Positions 61,437 to 64,000 of a stretch of DNA of 64,000 nt are shown here, one piece after another (position 1 is the first letter of the stretch; each line of letters starts with the position of its first letter). The translations under genes and the position numbers were made by a program. This stretch comes from Pelagibacterium limicola (GTDB taxonomy: Bacteria > Pseudomonadota > Alphaproteobacteria > Rhizobiales > Devosiaceae): positions 1 through 64,000 of the forward strand of contig NZ_JADQDB010000012.1 of NCBI RefSeq assembly GCF_015694405.1. Reading direction: 5' to 3'. Under the pieces are notes generated by a model that saw nothing but the letters and a program-made list of their open reading frames with translations, was not told the origin of the DNA and searched no databases.

Positions 61437-62606
61437 TTGGCACAGCCCCTTGCCGGTGTTCGCATCGCCGATTTCAGCCATGTTATTGCTGGACCGCTCG
61501 CCACCCATTTCCTGTGCCTACTGGGCGCAGAAGTGATCAAGATCGAACCGCCCAGTGGCGATGTGTTGCGCAATTATACCCAGAATAAGCGGTTGCGGGG
61601 CATGGCAGAGCCGTTTATCGGCGCCAATGCTGGAAAAAAATCTGTCGTGCTCGATCTCAAGTCCGATTTCGGGAAACATGCGGCACGCAAACTGATCGAA
61701 TCCTCGGACATCCTTGTCGAAAATTTCCGGCCCGGGGTCATCTCCCGGCTCGGGCTCGGCTATGAAGATCTAAGCCAGATCAATCCTCATCTCATCTTTT
61801 GTTCGATTTCGGGGTATGGGCAGTTCGGACCGATGCGCGATTATCCCGCCATCGACCAGATCATCCAGAGCGTATCGGGCCTGATGGGGCTTTCAGGCGA
61901 ACCAGGATCCTCGCCGATGCGGGTGGGATTTCCCATAGTGGATACCTACAGCGCGCTTCTGGCCGCCTTCGCCATCCAGTCCGCTTATGTCCAACGCGAG
62001 CGCGACCCTGCGAGGGCCGGCCAGTATATCGACATGTCCATGCTCGATGCCTCGCTCGTCATGATGGCCTCAGTTATCAACCCGCTCGTGATATCGGGTA
62101 CCGAGCCACGTCGAACGGGAAATCGTGGCTTTTCGCTTGCCCCCACAGCCGACACATTCGAAACGGCAGAGAACGCAGTGACCATTGGCGCCGTGCAACA
62201 GAACCAGTACGAGCGCTTGTGCATGGCGCTTGAACGCCCCGACCTTCTGAGTGACCCGCGTTTTTCCGACCCCGACGCCCGAATGGCGCACGACAAGGAA
62301 CTTCAGGGTGAGCTGGCAAAGACATTTAAGACCCGCACCGCGCTCGAATGGGAGTCGATCCTTTCACAAGCCGGGGTTCCCGCTGGTGCGGTGAGACCGG
62401 TGAAAGATGTGCTCGAACTTGCCCAACTGGAAGGGCGCGGCCTCAAGCTGGAAATCGATGTTCCAAATCCCGCTGTTGGACGCACGTCCATCCTCAATGC
62501 AGGGTTTCGGTTCGCCCATGACGGTCCGGGTGTTTCTGCCCCGCCCCCACTATTGGGCGAGCACACCGAGCAGATCCTGGCCGAACTGGGCCTCATGCCC
62601 TCATAG
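61437..62606 (+). CDS. Family III (CaiB/BaiF) CoA-transferase, copy D
   Basis: 389 residues. VRIADFSHVIAGPLATHFLC and AEVIKIEPPSGDVLRNYTQN at the start; the catalytic Asp is at 169 (GFPIVDTYSAL), and GQYIDMSMLD follows. TTG start at 61437 with GGGAGGA 8 nt upstream. Monocistronic, under MarR operator site 3. It is the most canonical of the four copies. Confidence 0.9.
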   Translation: MAQPLAGVRIADFSHVIAGPLATHFLCLLGAEVIKIEPPSGDVLRNYTQNKRLRGMAEPFIGANAGKKSVVLDLKSDFGKHAARKLIESSDILVENFRPGVISRLGLGYEDLSQINPHLIFCSISGYGQFGPMRDYPAIDQIIQSVSGLMGLSGEPGSSPMRVGFPIVDTYSALLAAFAIQSAYVQRERDPARAGQYIDMSMLDASLVMMASVINPLVISGTEPRRTGNRGFSLAPTADTFETAENAVTIGAVQQNQYERLCMALERPDLLSDPRFSDPDARMAHDKELQGELAKTFKTRTALEWESILSQAGVPAGAVRPVKDVLELAQLEGRGLKLEIDVPNPAVGRTSILNAGFRFAHDGPGVSAPPPLLGEHTEQILAELGLMPS

Positions 62607-62984
62607 CCTCCGCTGGCAGCGGAATAACGCCGAGCGGCGCCGTGCTTCGCGATCTTCTTGGATGAACGAGCGTTCTCGTCAAATACACATCATTCGGCAA
62701 AAACCAGGGCCTCCCCTTTTTTACACTCACCGCCATTAGGGATGCGCGTTCGGCAACTAGGCCGATAGAGGGTCGGTCAGCGAACTGTCGAGCGCCGCAC
62801 TGGTGTCCACGGGGAAATGCTGAGGCGGATTCGAGTCTGACTGGTTCTAGTTAGGACGACGCCGTTCCGTTGCCGACGTCCTTGCGGTCGCTCTTGCCCA
62901 ATAGGCGAAATGCCACGGCCTTCCATTCACTGTGGCGGCACTGGCCGCACGCATTGCATTCGAAAGAGATCTATCTGGGAGGAG
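62607..62984. other. Intergenic stretch, no feature seen
   Basis: 378 bp between copy D and the GFA-family gene. A short hairpin (CCGCTGGCAGCGG, near 62608) follows the copy D stop but lacks a T-tract. I see no gene, promoter or repeat that I can support. Confidence 0.4.
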
Positions 62985-63428
62985 TTAACTGGTCCCGCGA
63001 GGTCCAATATGGTCAGGAGCCACTGTGCCGCCTTTCCGGCTTGTCGCATAGCGCGGCAAATTGTCGTGAACTTCAAACCATGCCAGCTTTTCGCTTTCGA
63101 AAACATGACATGTCGGTTCTACGCTATTTGGGTCTAACAGACTGGCGGCATAAAGGTGAATCTCCCCTGGCATTTTCTCACTCTCATAGCTTAGCGGCGT
63201 ACCGCAACTTGGGCAGAACCTCCGTACAACACCAGGCGACGACTCATATTTCGCAGGCTGACCACGCGAGAACGCGAAATTTGAAAATGGAACCGAAATC
63301 CATGTAGTCATCGGGGAGGAGGTGGCCCGTCGACACGTCTCGCAATGGCAGTTGATAATCCAATTTACAGAACCGTTATATTCAAACCCTATACATCCAC
63401 AAAGGCATCTTCCCTCGACTTTACTCAT
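62985..63428 (-). CDS. GFA/CENP-V-family zinc protein
   Basis: 147 residues of the glutathione-dependent formaldehyde-activating (GFA)-like family. Zn-binding cysteines: CLCGCIGF, CHCETCRR and FCPSCGTPLSY. The catalytic identity of the family is mostly unproven. ATG at 63428 begins MSKVEGRCLCG; GTG at 63440 is an alternative. Isolated gene; upstream 400 bp hold nothing recognised. Confidence 0.85.
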   Translation of the reverse strand: MSKVEGRCLCGCIGFEYNGSVNWIINCHCETCRRATSSPMTTWISVPFSNFAFSRGQPAKYESSPGVVRRFCPSCGTPLSYESEKMPGEIHLYAASLLDPNSVEPTCHVFESEKLAWFEVHDNLPRYATSRKGGTVAPDHIGPRGTS

Positions 63429-63836
63429 GACAGCACTCACTCAAAGACGTACATTTTTTGTCAATTCAAATTCCACATGAAGCAGATTCATACTACCTTA
63501 AATCTCAATGAAAGGTATGCCTAGATTCGCACGGAAGCTTTCGACAGCAGGCATCAATAAGCCGTCCGGAAGCTATCCACGCTTGCGGGTGTTCCGCGAA
63601 GGATGTCTCGCCCCCTATGCAACGGCAAATCGGACGTCGAAACGCTCACCCGGTTCTGGGACGACACTCGACTAGCTGACGTTAAGGAACCGGACTCATG
63701 TTGGTCGTTCAGCCAGATCTCCAGCATGTGCGAAAACGGCCACTGTTTTGGAGCATACTGATTGGTCGTTTTCGTCCTTGCCTTTAATAGAAACTCCCAT
63801 TTGGCGGCCCGGTGAGCTCGGCGAATCAGCATATCG
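63429..63836. other. 408-bp stretch without recognised gene
   Basis: The sequence is more AT-rich than its neighbours at 63440-63530 and has no convincing frame, promoter or repeat. A small minus-strand frame at 63554-63874 is not protein-like. Possibly degraded DNA. Confidence 0.35.
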
Positions 63837-64000
63837 TCAGTCGCGATCGCGCCAGGCAAGCAAGCGGAGCGCATTGAACACGACGATCAGGGTCGATCCC
63901 TCATGGAGCGCCACTGCGGGACCAATGCCGAGCCCGAAGATGGTCGCCGGCACCAGCAGGGCGACAACGCCGAGGCTGATGAAGACGTTCTGACGGATGA
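63837..64000 (-). CDS. Heavy-metal P-type ATPase, C-terminal fragment at window edge
   Basis: Partial: 53 residues are visible at the C-terminus, ending in LLAWRDRD and the TGA at 63839-63837. IRQNVFISLGVVALLVPATI and the last helix GPAVALHEGSTLIVVFNALR match P1B-ATPases of the ZntA/CadA type that export Zn, Cd or Pb. The rest of the gene lies right of 64000. Confidence 0.85.
   Translation of the reverse strand, partial: IRQNVFISLGVVALLVPATIFGLGIGPAVALHEGSTLIVVFNALRLLAWRDRD

Noticed and set aside
63554-63874. Small minus-strand frame (106 codons) at the right edge
   Set aside because: Not protein-like; its 5' end overlaps the ATPase fragment in another frame and no SD is seen.
1-64000. CRISPR arrays, tRNA genes, prophage or complete insertion sequences
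   Set aside because: I looked for regularly spaced repeats, T-arm signatures and transposase/integrase motifs and found none that I could support.

Overview
The window is GC-rich, densely packed bacterial chromosome that looks like an alphaproteobacterium of the Hyphomicrobiales (Rhizobiales). The pointers are the NasT/NasS nitrate-control pair, tandem rRNA-type promoters with TATATA -10 boxes, a SufR-like regulator, and many ABC, TRAP and LacI/GntR/MarR modules. The genus is not determinable by eye; a Devosia/Pelagibacterium-like organism is a guess. I saw no complete insertion sequence, prophage, CRISPR array or tRNA.

Layout. 1-449: two tandem strong promoters plus leader pointing left, apparently the start of an rRNA operon outside the window. 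450-3742: leftward operon of a creatininase-family protein, a LysR regulator and a DUF1007-NicO fusion (Ni/Co exporter). 3872-15246: housekeeping and metabolism: MarR-like regulator, MFS exporter, KDPG aldolase, nadA and nadB, diheme cytochrome c, PfkB kinase, SlyX, secreted nuclease, GntR regulator with a ring-cleavage-type dioxygenase, RidA, GNAT. 15256-22589: diguanylate cyclase, MhqO/MhqD pair with a candidate operator, SufR-like regulator, flavin reductase, K+/H+ antiporter, CutA. 22701-34984: complete nitrate assimilation block nasT-nasS / nrtABC / narK-nirB-nirD-nasA. Each of its two structural operons has a sigma-54-type promoter followed by a two-hairpin ANTAR RNA element overlapping an intrinsic terminator, so NasT should act by antitermination. 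35052-41506: sugar ABC transporter, serine hydrolase and GH32-like glycosidase under a LacI regulator with two matching operators. 41552-48849: Na/Pi-type transporter, second LacI regulator and an Fbp/Afu-type ABC transporter, linked by three matching operators. 48905-50666: truncated phosphotransferase, RTG-type class A beta-lactamase and a degenerate stretch. 50667-62606: a catabolic island. 62607-64000: GFA-family protein and the C-terminus of a heavy-metal P-type ATPase.

The most novel part is the 50.7-62.6 kb island. It holds four family III (CaiB/BaiF) CoA-transferases, a TRAP transporter, an MFS transporter and a two-subunit 2-hydroxyacyl-CoA-dehydratase-like pair, apparently controlled by one MarR regulator. 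Three copies of the same 19-bp palindrome (TAGTTCA-N5-TGAACTA) lie at the promoters of its three structural transcription units; in two of them the palindrome sits on the spacer or -10 of a recognisable promoter. One CoA-transferase has Tyr where the catalytic Asp belongs. The dehydratase-like pair lacks the expected cluster cysteines, and no activator ATPase is present. This looks like an uptake and CoA-activation pathway for an unknown carboxylic acid, with non-canonical dehydratase-family proteins.
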